From the NCBI GenBank assembly GCA_945883825.1, contig CAMCYF010000023.1:1-37907 (forward strand): 37,907 nt of DNA. The letters are read 5' to 3'. The position numbers and the translations under genes are program-made. Position 1 is the first letter of the stretch; every line of letters starts with the position of its first letter. Below are positions 1-7,774 of this stretch, one piece after another. The stretch is from Chitinophaga pinensis. GTDB lineage: Bacteria; Bacteroidota; Bacteroidia; Flavobacteriales_D; Crocinitomicaceae. The notes below the pieces were generated by a model that saw nothing but the letters and a program-made list of their open reading frames with translations, had not been told where the DNA came from and made no database searches.

Positions 1-5
1 ATCTC

Positions 6-479
6 ATGAAAATAAAGTTTTTAGTCCTTGGTAAAACTAATTTTGCCTATCTAAAAGAGGGAGAAACGATTTACGAAAATAGAATTATTCATTATTGTAA
101 TTTTCTTCGAGTTGATGTTCCGGATGTGAAAAACCCAAAAAATATAAGTACAGAAGTCCTTAAAAAAAAGGAGGGGGAATTACTCTTAAGTAAAATTTCA
201 CCAAATGATTTTGTTGTTTTATTAGATGAAAATGGCCAGCAGTTTTCCTCTAATAAATTTGCCTCATGGCTAGAGAATAAAGCAATGGAAATGCCGAATT
301 GTATAACATTTATAATTGGTGGTGCTTATGGATTTGATAATGAATTATACCAGCGCGCAAATTTTAAAATGTCGCTTTCTGCTATGACTTATTCGCACCA
401 AATGGTTAGATTAATTTTTTTAGAACAACTTTATCGTGCCTTTTCAATTATTAGAAATGAACCCTATCATCATGTCTAG
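6..479 (+). CDS. rlmH: 23S rRNA (pseudouridine1915-N3)-methyltransferase RlmH
   Basis: RlmH is a cytoplasmic SPOUT methyltransferase that uses S-adenosylmethionine to methylate N3 of pseudouridine 1915 in helix 69 of 23S rRNA. The 157-residue length is standard for the family. The SAM-binding knot is visible as IIGGAYGFD (about residues 103-111), and the family C-terminal region SYSHQMVRLIFLEQLYRAF-like sequence follows, ending in NEPYHHV, close to the canonical tail. The gene begins six bases into the window, so its promoter is not visible. menC starts 12 bases after the stop, which suggests co-transcription. The assignment is very secure. Confidence 0.97.
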   Translation: MKIKFLVLGKTNFAYLKEGETIYENRIIHYCNFLRVDVPDVKNPKNISTEVLKKKEGELLLSKISPNDFVVLLDENGQQFSSNKFASWLENKAMEMPNCITFIIGGAYGFDNELYQRANFKMSLSAMTYSHQMVRLIFLEQLYRAFSIIRNEPYHHV

Positions 480-491
480 GAGAATATTGTC

Positions 492-1562
492 ATGAAAGCT
501 TCCATTGATAAAATTGTATTGAATTTTAAAATTCCAAGTGGAACAAGTCGCGGAATTTTAAAAGAAAAACCTTCTTGGATATTAAAAATATCAGACGAGA
601 ATGGAACTTGTGGTCAAGGAGAATTCAGTATTATTCCTGGATTATCACCAGATTTTAAAGATGAAAATTATTATCTAGCTCTAATTAATTTAGTAGTTGA
701 ATTCATCGAAAATGAGCTAGAGATAAATGATTTAACCTCACTAAAAACCTTTGAATTTACTGAAAAAATTCAACTTTTTTATAGCAAATTTTGTTCCTAT
801 CCTTCACTTATTTTTGGTTTTGAAACAGCTGCTTTAGATTTCCTGAACGGAGGGAAGGGATTGATTTATAAAAATCATTTTTCAGAAGGACTTTCACAAA
901 TTCCTATAAACGGTTTGGTGTGGATGGGTGATGTGAAATTTATGCAAGATCAAATTGATTCAAAAATTCAGGCAGGATTTTCTACCATTAAAATAAAAAT
1001 TGGCGCGCTTGCTTTTAAAGAAGAATTGGCTTTAATTGAGAAAATTCGTGCTCGCTATAATGAACGCCAAATAACGATCCGAGTTGATGCAAATGGGGCT
1101 TTTTCTCCTTATGAAGTGGAGGAAATACTTCTTCAATTAAAAGATTTAGATGTTCATTCAATTGAGCAACCTATAAAGAGCGGACAGTTAGAAAAACTTG
1201 CTGCTTTATGCAAAAGAAATATTCTTCCTCTTGCTTTGGATGAAGAATTAATCGGCATTTCAACCAGAGAAGAACGAAGATCATTATTGGATTTTGTCTG
1301 CCCTCAGTTTATCGTTCTTAAACCAAGTTTACATGGCGGTTTTAATGGCTGTAAGGAATGGATTGAATTAGCGGAAGAACGATCAATTTCGTGGTGGATT
1401 ACATCGGCATTAGAATCATCAATTGGTTTAAATGCAATTTCTCAGTTTACAGGAAATTATCCGATTATTTTACCGCAGGGTTTAGGAACTGGTGGATTAT
1501 ACACAAACAATTTACCGTCTAAGCTTGTTATTAAAGAAGGATTTTTAAAAATGAGTGTATGA
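492..1562 (+). CDS. menC: o-succinylbenzoate synthase (enolase superfamily)
   Basis: This enolase-superfamily protein of 356 residues probably dehydrates SHCHC to o-succinylbenzoate in menaquinone synthesis. The (beta/alpha)7-beta barrel residues are all present: the KIKIG motif with Lys167 and Lys169, metal ligands Asp199 (RVDANGAF), Glu225 (SIEQP) and Asp250 (LALDEE), and the second catalytic Lys277 (VLKPSL). MenC fits better than dipeptide epimerase because of its length and the short N-terminal capping domain, but the superfamily is functionally mixed. No other men genes are in the window. It sits between rlmH and msrB; its stop overlaps the msrB start as ATGA, indicating translational coupling. 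Confidence 0.85.
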   Translation: MKASIDKIVLNFKIPSGTSRGILKEKPSWILKISDENGTCGQGEFSIIPGLSPDFKDENYYLALINLVVEFIENELEINDLTSLKTFEFTEKIQLFYSKFCSYPSLIFGFETAALDFLNGGKGLIYKNHFSEGLSQIPINGLVWMGDVKFMQDQIDSKIQAGFSTIKIKIGALAFKEELALIEKIRARYNERQITIRVDANGAFSPYEVEEILLQLKDLDVHSIEQPIKSGQLEKLAALCKRNILPLALDEELIGISTREERRSLLDFVCPQFIVLKPSLHGGFNGCKEWIELAEERSISWWITSALESSIGLNAISQFTGNYPIILPQGLGTGGLYTNNLPSKLVIKEGFLKMSV

Positions 1563-1933
1563 CGTTGAAAAAAGAAAATTGGAATTCTTTAACGAAGGAA
1601 GAATCGTATATTATTGAATTAAAAGGTACAGAATATCCAAATTCTGGTGAGTATAATAAATTTTCTCAGAATGGAATTTTTGTTTGCCGAAGATGCGAGC
1701 ATCCACTTTATAGTAGTAATTCGAAATTTGATTCAGGCTGTGGTTGGCCAAGTTTTGACGCTGACTTTGAAAACAATGTTAATCGAGTAAAAGATGCAGA
1801 TGGAAGAAGAGTTGAGATTATCTGCGGAAATTGTGCCGGACACTTAGGCCATGTTTTTGAAGGAGAGTTTTTTACAGAGAAAAATACACGTCATTGTGTC
1901 AATTCACTTTCTATAAAATTTATTCCTGCTTAA
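1559..1933 (+). CDS. msrB: Peptide-methionine (R)-S-oxide reductase MsrB
   Basis: MsrB reduces the R-epimer of methionine sulfoxide in proteins, a repair function after oxidative damage. The 124-residue protein has the complete fold signature: two zinc-binding CxxC pairs (Cys43/Cys46 and Cys89/Cys92), the GCGWPSFD motif at 60-67, the CGNCAGHLGHVF segment at 89-100, and catalytic Cys113 in RHCVNS. There is no signal peptide, so it should act in the cytoplasm. The ATG overlaps the menC stop codon. Its own stop overlaps the stop of the convergent lytic transglycosylase in the palindrome TTAA (1930-1933). Confidence 0.97.
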   Translation: MTLKKENWNSLTKEESYIIELKGTEYPNSGEYNKFSQNGIFVCRRCEHPLYSSNSKFDSGCGWPSFDADFENNVNRVKDADGRRVEIICGNCAGHLGHVFEGEFFTEKNTRHCVNSLSIKFIPA

Positions 1934-2877
1934 CGAGAAGCACAGTCAGAAATCTCATCACATTCTTTATAAATCATATCATGAATGATGAGTTGAGCAG
2001 CTAATGCAAGTTGCGTGTAATTTTGCGAATTATTTCCAAAACCTCCCCCAGTATTTTGCCACATGTCTAAAATAATTTGTTTTGAAGCTATTTTAGGTTG
2101 GATTTTAGCGATTACTGCTGCTACATTTCCCGCTCCGGCATGATATACATGCATAACAAAAAGTCGAAACCATAGATCAGTTTCATTGTATTTAAGTGAA
2201 TAAGGTGCTAAAATATTTTTGGCTTCTGGAATACAATTTTTTTGAATTAATCTTGCAGAGCCGTAAGCACAGCGTTCGAAGTTAGCCCGCTCATCGATTG
2301 TATTATTTACAGTTAATCCTTGAGCACGTGCAACATTTGGCATTAATTGGAAGGCTCCGTAGGCGCCAGAAATAGATTTTTTTAATTGACCAGGACTTTC
2401 AATAAGAAGAATTGCTTGAGCATACCAAGGATCAACACCAAATTTTTCAAATGCAGCAACTCCCTTTGATAAAGATGGATAGACTTCTTTGAATTTAAAG
2501 AAATCATTTTTTCCTGTTGTAACATATATCCTATCAGAATTACTTAGTCCGAATTCTTTTCGTAAATTCTGTCTTACGCTGTCTTTTTCAAGTTCACTTT
2601 GACTATTCCAATCTTTATTAGACATTTTTTTCAGAACAACTCTTGTTGCAGCTATATTAATTAAACACGAATCTGGAGATAAAAGCATAATCTGTTTCCA
2701 AAACTGTGGTTGTGGAAGAATGTCCCAACGCTCTGTAAAAATCATTTCTGCATTCATAATTGTACTTACTTCTGAAGCTTTTTTCACCATTATTTTGTCA
2801 TCAGACCATGAATTTAGGGGCTGTGAATAAAACTGAAGAAGATAAAACTGAAAAAGTAATGGCAGGAGAATTCGCAT
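1930..2877 (-). CDS. Secreted lytic transglycosylase (SLT/GH23-like)
   Basis: The 315-residue protein has an N-terminal hydrophobic stretch (about residues 1-18) that looks like a signal peptide. Its C-terminal half has the SLT lysozyme-like fold: proposed catalytic Glu160 in LLIES, followed by GAYGAFQLMP (171-180), and a later YHAGAGNVAAV segment matching the family's Y-x-AG-x-G motif. Such enzymes cleave peptidoglycan with formation of 1,6-anhydro ends. The first 130 residues match no domain I recognise. A -7 element (CAAACTTA on the plus strand, 2908-2915) lies upstream. No LysM domains are visible. Confidence 0.88.
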   Translation of the reverse strand: MRILLPLLFQFYLLQFYSQPLNSWSDDKIMVKKASEVSTIMNAEMIFTERWDILPQPQFWKQIMLLSPDSCLINIAATRVVLKKMSNKDWNSQSELEKDSVRQNLRKEFGLSNSDRIYVTTGKNDFFKFKEVYPSLSKGVAAFEKFGVDPWYAQAILLIESPGQLKKSISGAYGAFQLMPNVARAQGLTVNNTIDERANFERCAYGSARLIQKNCIPEAKNILAPYSLKYNETDLWFRLFVMHVYHAGAGNVAAVIAKIQPKIASKQIILDMWQNTGGGFGNNSQNYTQLALAAQLIIHDMIYKECDEISDCASR

Positions 2878-2907
2878 ATAGTTTGAAATTTCAATAAAGA
2901 TAATCTA

Positions 2908-2935
2908 CAAACTTATATTGTAAAATTTGTTACAA
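2908..2935 (-). promoter_or_regulatory. Promoter of the lytic transglycosylase gene
   Basis: Read on the minus strand, TAAGTTTG (2908-2915) matches the Bacteroidota -7 consensus TAnnTTTG. A TTG (2933-2935) lies 17 bases further upstream, an acceptable -33 element. The start codon is about 30 bases downstream. Inferred from consensus only. Confidence 0.55.
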
Positions 2936-2970
2936 TAATGTTAGCAACATAAAAGTGTTAAAATATGAAG

Positions 2971-2978
2971 TATCTTTG
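2971..2978 (+). promoter_or_regulatory. -7 promoter element of yidD
   Basis: TATCTTTG matches TAnnTTTG. Only four bases separate it from the yidD ATG, so transcription should begin at or next to the start codon. By comparison, rnpB has three bases between its -7 element and the first base of its P1 helix. No clear -33 element is seen. Confidence 0.5.
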
Positions 2979-2982
2979 AACT

Positions 2983-3234
2983 ATGCGCTTAAAAACCATC
3001 CTTATTTCTCCTCTTATTTTCTTGGTGAAGATATACCAATGGTTTATTTCTCCAATTTTACCAGCTTCTTGTAGATATACGCCAACTTGCTCTCATTATA
3101 TGATAGAAGCATTAAAAGTTTGGGGACCAATTAAAGGAACTTTTTTAGGAATAAAACGAATTGCTTCATGTCACCCTCGAGGCGGTCATGGTTATGATCC
3201 CGTTCCTGAAAAAAAGAATGAGAACAAAGAGTGA
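2983..3234 (+). CDS. yidD: Membrane protein insertion efficiency factor YidD
   Basis: YidD is a small membrane-associated protein that assists YidC-dependent insertion of inner-membrane proteins. The 83-residue product carries the family core: [18 protein letters not shown] with its three cysteines, then a [24 protein letters not shown] segment, and an N-terminal amphipathic/hydrophobic helix. In many bacteria yidD directly follows rnpA; here rnpA is about 28 kb away. The gene has its own -7 element only four bases before the ATG, which suggests a leaderless or nearly leaderless transcript. Confidence 0.96.
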   Translation: MRLKTILISPLIFLVKIYQWFISPILPASCRYTPTCSHYMIEALKVWGPIKGTFLGIKRIASCHPRGGHGYDPVPEKKNENKE

Positions 3235-3288
3235 ATTGTAAATCACTTAATTCTAAGTATTTATTTTTAAGTTGTTTTGATTCTTTTG

Positions 3289-3296
3289 TACATTTG
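3289..3296 (+). promoter_or_regulatory. -7 promoter element of the T9SS type A protein gene
   Basis: TACATTTG matches TAnnTTTG and predicts a transcript start near 3300, just before the ATG at 3312. It supports the shorter reading frame over an upstream GTG at 3231 that overlaps the yidD stop. Confidence 0.5.
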
Positions 3297-3311
3297 CTTA
3301 AAATCATATTT

Positions 3312-4424
3312 ATGAAAAATAGTATTCAATCTTTTATTCAGTTTTTTCTGTTTTTATTCTATTTCAATTTTTCTTTTGGGCAGATTTCATTGCAGGAAAC
3401 AGATTTTGCCAATCCAAATGACACGGTACGCTATAGTCAAGCAATGGATCAAGGAATAGATTTCTCAACTACTGGACCAAATAACACCTGGAATTTTAGT
3501 TCGCTAACATCAACTGGCCAATATGTTAAAAACTTTAATCCTATTGGGTTTGGTTCTATACTTGTTCAAGCTACTTTTGGTTTTTTTGCGCCTCAGAATT
3601 ATCAAGCAAGTTATTTTACCCAAAATACTGATTTACCCATTGAATTTTTAAGCACTTTTCTACCTGTTTCTGTCTCTGATTTGAATGCATACACTCATTC
3701 ATCCTCTAGTAAAATTTCTTCTATTGGTTATTCTCTTAGTGTCAATTCTCAAGCTGTACCTTTTAAATCAGACACAATTGAAACCCGCTATAGTTTGCCT
3801 TTAGATTATAATGATACTTATAATTCTAGGGGGTACACCTTAGTGGATTTTAACCCAGTTGCAGATTTTAAGTTCAAACAGCACCGCCAACGCTCTTCTG
3901 TTGTTGACGGATGGGGTTCTTTAATTTTACCAAATGGAACTTACAATGTCTTAAGGTTAAAACATCAAATTAATGAAATAGACTCTATTTATTTAGGCGT
4001 AATTCCTGGTTTTCCAGCTACATGGATTGGCACACCTCCAATTCAAACAGTAGAATACGAGTGGATTGGAGAAAGCAAAAAAGATGTTTTACTGAAAATA
4101 GTTACTTCAATCACAAATGGCACTGAACAAGTACAATCTATTGACTACCAAGATTCGTATTCTGCTAGTGGTTTATACGATCAAAAAGATGGCTTGTATT
4201 TTTCTCTTGTACCTAATCCTGCAGAAAATAAGCTAACTATTTCATCCTCTTCATCAATTAGTGATTATGAAATTTACGATATAACTGGAAAACTTATCTC
4301 ACAGAAAAATTCCATTGATGTATCTAAATTAGAAATTGATATCTCTGAACTTCTAATCGGAAGCTATTTTATTTCTTTGAATTCAGAGAATACTAGCAAG
4401 AAAATTAAATTCATAAAACTTTAA
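3312..4424 (+). CDS. Secreted protein with T9SS type A sorting domain
   Basis: I chose the ATG at 3312 because it begins a typical signal peptide (MKNSIQSF..., hydrophobic core, then FSFGQ) and a promoter element lies just upstream. The frame is open back to a GTG at 3231, but that extension would bury the signal peptide. The product is about 370 residues. The last ~75 form a type A T9SS C-terminal domain: FSLVPNPAENKLTI, an IYDITGKL turn, then GSYFISL and a KKIKFIKL end. The protein is therefore probably exported by the Sec pathway and then by T9SS to the surface or medium. The central region is beta-rich and low in cysteine; I recognise no enzymatic domain. Confidence 0.9.
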   Translation: MKNSIQSFIQFFLFLFYFNFSFGQISLQETDFANPNDTVRYSQAMDQGIDFSTTGPNNTWNFSSLTSTGQYVKNFNPIGFGSILVQATFGFFAPQNYQASYFTQNTDLPIEFLSTFLPVSVSDLNAYTHSSSSKISSIGYSLSVNSQAVPFKSDTIETRYSLPLDYNDTYNSRGYTLVDFNPVADFKFKQHRQRSSVVDGWGSLILPNGTYNVLRLKHQINEIDSIYLGVIPGFPATWIGTPPIQTVEYEWIGESKKDVLLKIVTSITNGTEQVQSIDYQDSYSASGLYDQKDGLYFSLVPNPAENKLTISSSSSISDYEIYDITGKLISQKNSIDVSKLEIDISELLIGSYFISLNSENTSKKIKFIKL

Positions 4425-4429
4425 TTCCC

Positions 4430-4437
4430 TACCTTTG
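4430..4437 (+). promoter_or_regulatory. -7 promoter element of rnpB
   Basis: TACCTTTG matches TAnnTTTG and ends three bases before the first base of the P1 helix of RNase P RNA (4441). The structured 5' end makes this a useful local calibration of the distance between -7 element and transcript start. Confidence 0.65.
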
Positions 4438-4440
4438 CTA

Positions 4441-4828
4441 AAGGCAAATCAGTCTATCGCTGCTTGTTTTTATAATAGGGAGAGGAAAGTCCGGGCAGTA
4501 CAGAGCGTCGTACTTCCTAACGGGAAGGTCTTAGTGGATCAATCCATTGGGAACAGAAAGTGCCACAGAAAGGAAAACTACCCTTGAGTTCGCTCAAAGG
4601 AAAAGGTGAAAAGGTGAGGTAAGAGCTCACCGCTTTGGCAGTGATGTTAAAGGCAAGGTAAACCTTACGAACTGAAAGACCAAATATACCGAGGCTTGAG
4701 GGTTGCTCGCCCAATCTCGGAGGGTAGGTTGATGGATTCCAAGCGTGAGTTTGGAACTAGATAAATGATAGACAACTGCGTTGATTCGTTCAACAAAGAT
4801 TACAGAACCCGGCTTATGATTTGCCTTT
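4441..4828 (+). ncRNA. rnpB: RNase P RNA (catalytic subunit, class A-like)
   Basis: This is the RNA component of RNase P, which matures tRNA 5' ends with the RnpA protein (31588-31980). The universal 5' block GAGGAAAGTCCGGGC lies at about 4482-4496, the ACAGAAAGTGCCACAGAAA block at 4553-4571, a GGTGAGGTAAGAGCTCACC hairpin near 4614-4632, and the 3' block ending in ACCCGGCTTATGATTTGCC. The ends pair perfectly as helix P1: 4441-4451 with 4818-4828 (11 bp), followed by a T run to 4831. The final 69 bp recur at 8700-8768, so the 3' end of this gene is the junction with island 1, and this functional 3' end was probably brought in by that element. Confidence 0.97.
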
Positions 4829-4831
4829 TTT
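4763..4831 (+). repeat. Direct repeat, proximal copy: 3' end of rnpB (att-like site)
   Basis: These 69 bases (from AAATGATAGACAACTGCG to the terminal T run) recur at 8700-8768 with a single difference, G4823 against A8760. This copy completes rnpB and pairs perfectly in P1. By analogy with integration at tRNA genes, this is one attachment-site half flanking island 1. Confidence 0.92.
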
Positions 4832-4906
4832 AGTTTTAATGAATAAGAGAATTGAGTGTACGCAATAGTTCTAGTAGAATATTCTAAACTTAAAAACAAG
4901 AATTAA

Positions 4907-5041
4907 TCAGCTAATATTAGCAAAAACGTTTGGCCTTGTTCCTCCAATATATTTTCTAACTCGCTCGCTTTGTGCTAATGATTCTTCCAAGATTTTACTA
5001 TCGTATGGATTTGTTATTAATCCACTTTTGTATGCCTTACT
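4907..5041 (-). pseudogene. Transposase relic (DDE, IS5/IS1182-like C-terminal fragment)
   Basis: On the minus strand a short open segment reads LITNPYDSKILEESLAQ...YIGGTRPNVFANIS-stop. The NPYD-x-x-x-L-x-x-x-L-x-Q spacing followed by GG-x-RP resembles the GNPYDGHTL...Q...RRPK region before the last catalytic block of IS5/IS1182-type transposases. Only about 40 codons survive: there is a stop upstream, and the usual DRGYRG block is missing. It sits just inside the rnpB-proximal end of island 1 and overlaps the last codons of the next membrane protein gene. The family assignment is from memory of the motif and is tentative. Confidence 0.5.
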
Positions 5042-5319
5042 TTATAATAATGAATTGGGAAACCTAATGTAAATGCCAAAGCAAGACCAACCCAAACATC
5101 CGTGAATCCATATTTGTATGATAGATAAACAAAGAGAATAGTAAATGTTAGGAGAAAAAAAAATGCAACATTATTTTTTAAAGCTGAAAGAAAAATAGTA
5201 GGAACAATAAAGCTTATAAAAGCAATAAAAATCTGCCAAAAAGAATACTGATTTTCAATACTCCAAATAATTAAAGCAGTAAAAATTAATGATACAATAA
5301 ATCCAATTTTTAACTTCAT
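5017..5319 (-). CDS. Small multi-pass membrane protein (island 1 cargo)
   Basis: A 100-residue hydrophobic protein with three to four predicted membrane segments (about residues 5-22, 27-45, 50-68 and 73-92) and a short basic tail. I recognise no family. It is the last gene of the island 1 minus-strand set, 107 bases after the zinc-ribbon/TPR gene, so it may be co-transcribed or have its own promoter. Its 3' end overlaps the transposase relic, so the annotated C-terminus could have been altered by an insertion/deletion event there. Confidence 0.65.
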   Translation of the reverse strand: MKLKIGFIVSLIFTALIIWSIENQYSFWQIFIAFISFIVPTIFLSALKNNVAFFFLLTFTILFVYLSYKYGFTDVWVGLALAFTLGFPIHYYKVRHTKVD

Positions 5320-5426
5320 GTTATATCTATTTAATTTTTTTTGTAAAATTCTTAAATACGATTCAAAAATGTGAATACAAATAAATTGTCTTCAATAACT
5401 AACTCAAATTCTAATTTGGTGACATT

Positions 5427-6521
5427 TTATTTATCTAATAAAATGAATATGATCAAAACTACTAAAATGACAACGACAATCCCTCCAAATATAGCACTGT
5501 TTTTATCTGCTTTTTTTATTTGTTCCTCTGTAATTAGCCCTTCATTTAAAAGTATTTTTCTTACAATCTTATTTGCATTGTTCATTTCAATTCCAAATTC
5601 TTTTTTAAAAGCTAATTCAGTAGAATTTAGTGAATTATTATTTTCTTGAAACATCTTTTTTACAAAGTCAATAGCATATTCATCAGTTTCAGAGGCTTTA
5701 CCTCCTGATGGTTTAATTGTTGAATCTGGATCAATTTTTCTAATACCGTTAATATACTTTAATTCTAAATTGATTATTATTTTACTTGCGTTTTCAATTT
5801 CCTGTTTTCTGTTATTAGCTTTTCTGATCTTGTCACTAGCTTTATTTGCAGCATGTTTTCTTGAATATTCATTTGATGAAAATTGACCGGCTATTCCTTC
5901 TGCTAATGCTGAACTGCTTGCTGCATTTGCGTATCTTTTTGGTAAATAGACCACTCTTTTACATAATTCATAACCAGTCTTGAAATAGGCTATATTCTGG
6001 TCATCTAATTTTGATGCAAAGTCTTGAGCACTCTCTAATGTAGCAAAGCGGGAAACCAATTCTTGGAAGGAGTTGTCCAATCCACTAAATTCAATGTAAT
6101 GGTTTTCAATGGCTGGATAGAACGCATTTATCACAGTATTAATTTCTTTTGCTACACGTTTACCCATCGCATCTGTATTTTCAGAATGCTTGATGGCGTT
6201 TTTCCAATAGGCAATGGCTTCTTTTGTTTTGATGTCGCCAATCTTGGAAGTGTACACCATAGCAATACCTTTTCCTAACCAAGCATCGGAGTTTGCAATG
6301 TCTTTTTCCAGCGCTTTGTTATAATACTGCAAGGCTTCTTCCCAGTTGGTGGCATCAACGGCTGTCTCTGCCATCATCATCAAGTTTCCTACTTCACCTG
6401 TTGTAGATGTATTATAATTCTCTTGTGCCTTTTCTTGTTCTATAGCACTGCCGCAATACCCACATTGGTGGTTTGCTGCTAGTTCTTGGGTTGCCCCACA
6501 TGATGTACATTTTATTTGCAT
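5427..6521 (-). CDS. Zinc-ribbon, TPR and C-terminal membrane-anchor protein (island 1 cargo)
   Basis: This 364-residue protein starts with a compact zinc ribbon: Cys5-x2-Cys8 and Cys20-x2-Cys23. TPR-like helices follow (about 45-115, including WEEALQYYNKALEKD). The middle is helical and charged. The C-terminus has a single hydrophobic segment (about 343-361) followed by LLDK, so it looks tail-anchored with the bulk in the cytoplasm. Zinc-ribbon membrane proteins accompany SPFH proteins in phage-shock-type systems, for example YdjG beside YdjI in Bacillus subtilis. That comparison is by architecture only. Six bases separate it from the upstream gene in the operon. Confidence 0.85.
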   Translation of the reverse strand: MQIKCTSCGATQELAANHQCGYCGSAIEQEKAQENYNTSTTGEVGNLMMMAETAVDATNWEEALQYYNKALEKDIANSDAWLGKGIAMVYTSKIGDIKTKEAIAYWKNAIKHSENTDAMGKRVAKEINTVINAFYPAIENHYIEFSGLDNSFQELVSRFATLESAQDFASKLDDQNIAYFKTGYELCKRVVYLPKRYANAASSSALAEGIAGQFSSNEYSRKHAANKASDKIRKANNRKQEIENASKIIINLELKYINGIRKIDPDSTIKPSGGKASETDEYAIDFVKKMFQENNNSLNSTELAFKKEFGIEMNNANKIVRKILLNEGLITEEQIKKADKNSAIFGGIVVVILVVLIIFILLDK

Positions 6522-6527
6522 GATTGT

Positions 6528-6812
6528 TTATTTAATTGATTTTAGTTTATTTATAATTCCCCTAGCAGCGGACTTTCTGCAATCCTTATACTGAAAGTAT
6601 TTGAAGTCAAAGACTGAATTTTCATAGATTTCGATAATCAATTGTATAGAAATAGATTTCCTGTAAAATTTCCCGGGTTGTTGATTATTTGGTATTGAAA
6701 AGAAAATCTTTTCATTTTTGAATTCAACAATTTTGAATTTGTTTCCTTTTTTCGTCTCATGAATACAAGACCCAACAGGAAGCTTTTTTTCAATTATTTC
6801 TTTAGTCAACAT
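6528..6812 (-). CDS. Unknown 94-residue protein (island 1 cargo)
   Basis: I do not recognise this protein. It is small, basic and rich in beta-prone segments (GNKFKIVEFKNEKIFFSIP), with a lysine/arginine-rich C-terminal helix (DCRKSAARGIINKLKSIK). It has no signal peptide or membrane segment. It is the third gene of the operon, 5 bases from the SPFH gene upstream and 6 bases from the zinc-ribbon gene downstream, so translation is probably coupled. The tight packing is the best evidence that it is real. Confidence 0.75.
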   Translation of the reverse strand: MLTKEIIEKKLPVGSCIHETKKGNKFKIVEFKNEKIFFSIPNNQQPGKFYRKSISIQLIIEIYENSVFDFKYFQYKDCRKSAARGIINKLKSIK

Positions 6813-6817
6813 CTTTA

Positions 6818-7774
6818 TTACAATTGCTTTAATAATTCCTGTTTCTTTTTATCAAACTCGTCTTGTGTGATGGCGCCTAAATCCAACAATTCTTTTAATT
6901 CCTTCAGTTTTGAAGCTACGTTACCTCCAGATGAATTGGATTGCATATTTTGTTGAATCATATTTGGCAACATCATTCCCATTCCCATACCAGCACCTAA
7001 ACCCATTGCACTACCAACTTCACCTTGGTTTTTTGCTGCATCGCCCAAAGAATCTGCAATTTTTAATTTCATGTATTGATCCAAATTACCAACAGCATTC
7101 ATTCCTGTTCGTGTATCGATCATTTTTTGTACCTCATCAGGCACAGTCACAGATTGCACATAAAAATCGTGAAGACTAAGACCAAGACCTTCAAAATCTG
7201 CACTTAATTCAGTGCGCATTACCAAATTAAGTTGGTCTAATGTAATTGGAATGTCAAATACTGACTTTAAAACTCGACCAAGCACAACATTAAACTTTGA
7301 AATAATCACCCCTCTCAAATAGTCTTCAATAGCGAATGTCGAATACAGACCCATTGTGCCAACTACTTTATTCACAAAAAGCATTGCATCATTAATCTGA
7401 ATTGAAAAGGATCCATATGCTCGCAAACGAACCATTTGTAATTCTGTGTCTCGAAAAAGAATTGGCTCTTTTGTCCCCCATTTAAGATTAGGAAACAATT
7501 GTTTCCCAACAAATAAGACTTCAGCACGAAATGGGGAGTTTGGACCATAACCAAACTTTGTAACCCATTTGCTAATGACAGGAATATTCTGTGTTTCAAG
7601 TATGTGTCTTCCCGGCCCAAAAACATCTAATGCTTTGCCATCCCTAAAAAAAATTGCTTCTTGACTTTCTCTAACTGTTAACTGTGACCCCCATTTAATT
7701 TCGAGTTGTCCATTGTCAGGCATTCTTTTTACGAGAATTTTTCCGCTATCGTCTAAAAACTCTATTACTTCCAT
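6818..7774 (-). CDS. SPFH domain protein with C-terminal SHOCT domain (YdjI/virion-core-protein-like)
   Basis: The 318-residue protein has an SPFH/band-7-like core (about residues 15-230) of the soluble 'virion core protein' type: there is no N-terminal membrane helix, and it contains ESQEAIFFRDGKALDVFGPGRHIL. A Gly/Met-rich linker (about 245-275) follows. The C-terminal ~30 residues form a SHOCT motif (LKELKELLDLGAITQDEFDKKKQELL). Proteins of this type scaffold membrane-associated assemblies and work with PspA-like and zinc-ribbon proteins in envelope stress. The start codon abuts the stop of the upstream gene with no gap. It is probably the central component of the island 1 cargo. Confidence 0.9.
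   Translation of the reverse strand: MEVIEFLDDSGKILVKRMPDNGQLEIKWGSQLTVRESQEAIFFRDGKALDVFGPGRHILETQNIPVISKWVTKFGYGPNSPFRAEVLFVGKQLFPNLKWGTKEPILFRDTELQMVRLRAYGSFSIQINDAMLFVNKVVGTMGLYSTFAIEDYLRGVIISKFNVVLGRVLKSVFDIPITLDQLNLVMRTELSADFEGLGLSLHDFYVQSVTVPDEVQKMIDTRTGMNAVGNLDQYMKLKIADSLGDAAKNQGEVGSAMGLGAGMGMGMMLPNMIQQNMQSNSSGGNVASKLKELKELLDLGAITQDEFDKKKQELLKQL

Noticed and set aside
3231..3311. N-terminal extension of the T9SS type A protein from a GTG overlapping the yidD stop
   Set aside because: It would place 27 residues ahead of a clear signal peptide, and a -7 promoter element lies between the two starts.
4517..4899. Two overlapping minus-strand open frames (65 and 90 codons)
   Set aside because: They lie across the RNase P RNA, whose conserved blocks and P1 pairing fully explain the sequence.
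5371..5649. 92-codon plus-strand frame
   Set aside because: It mostly lies antisense to the zinc-ribbon/TPR gene and has Ser/Thr/Ile-rich, random-looking composition.
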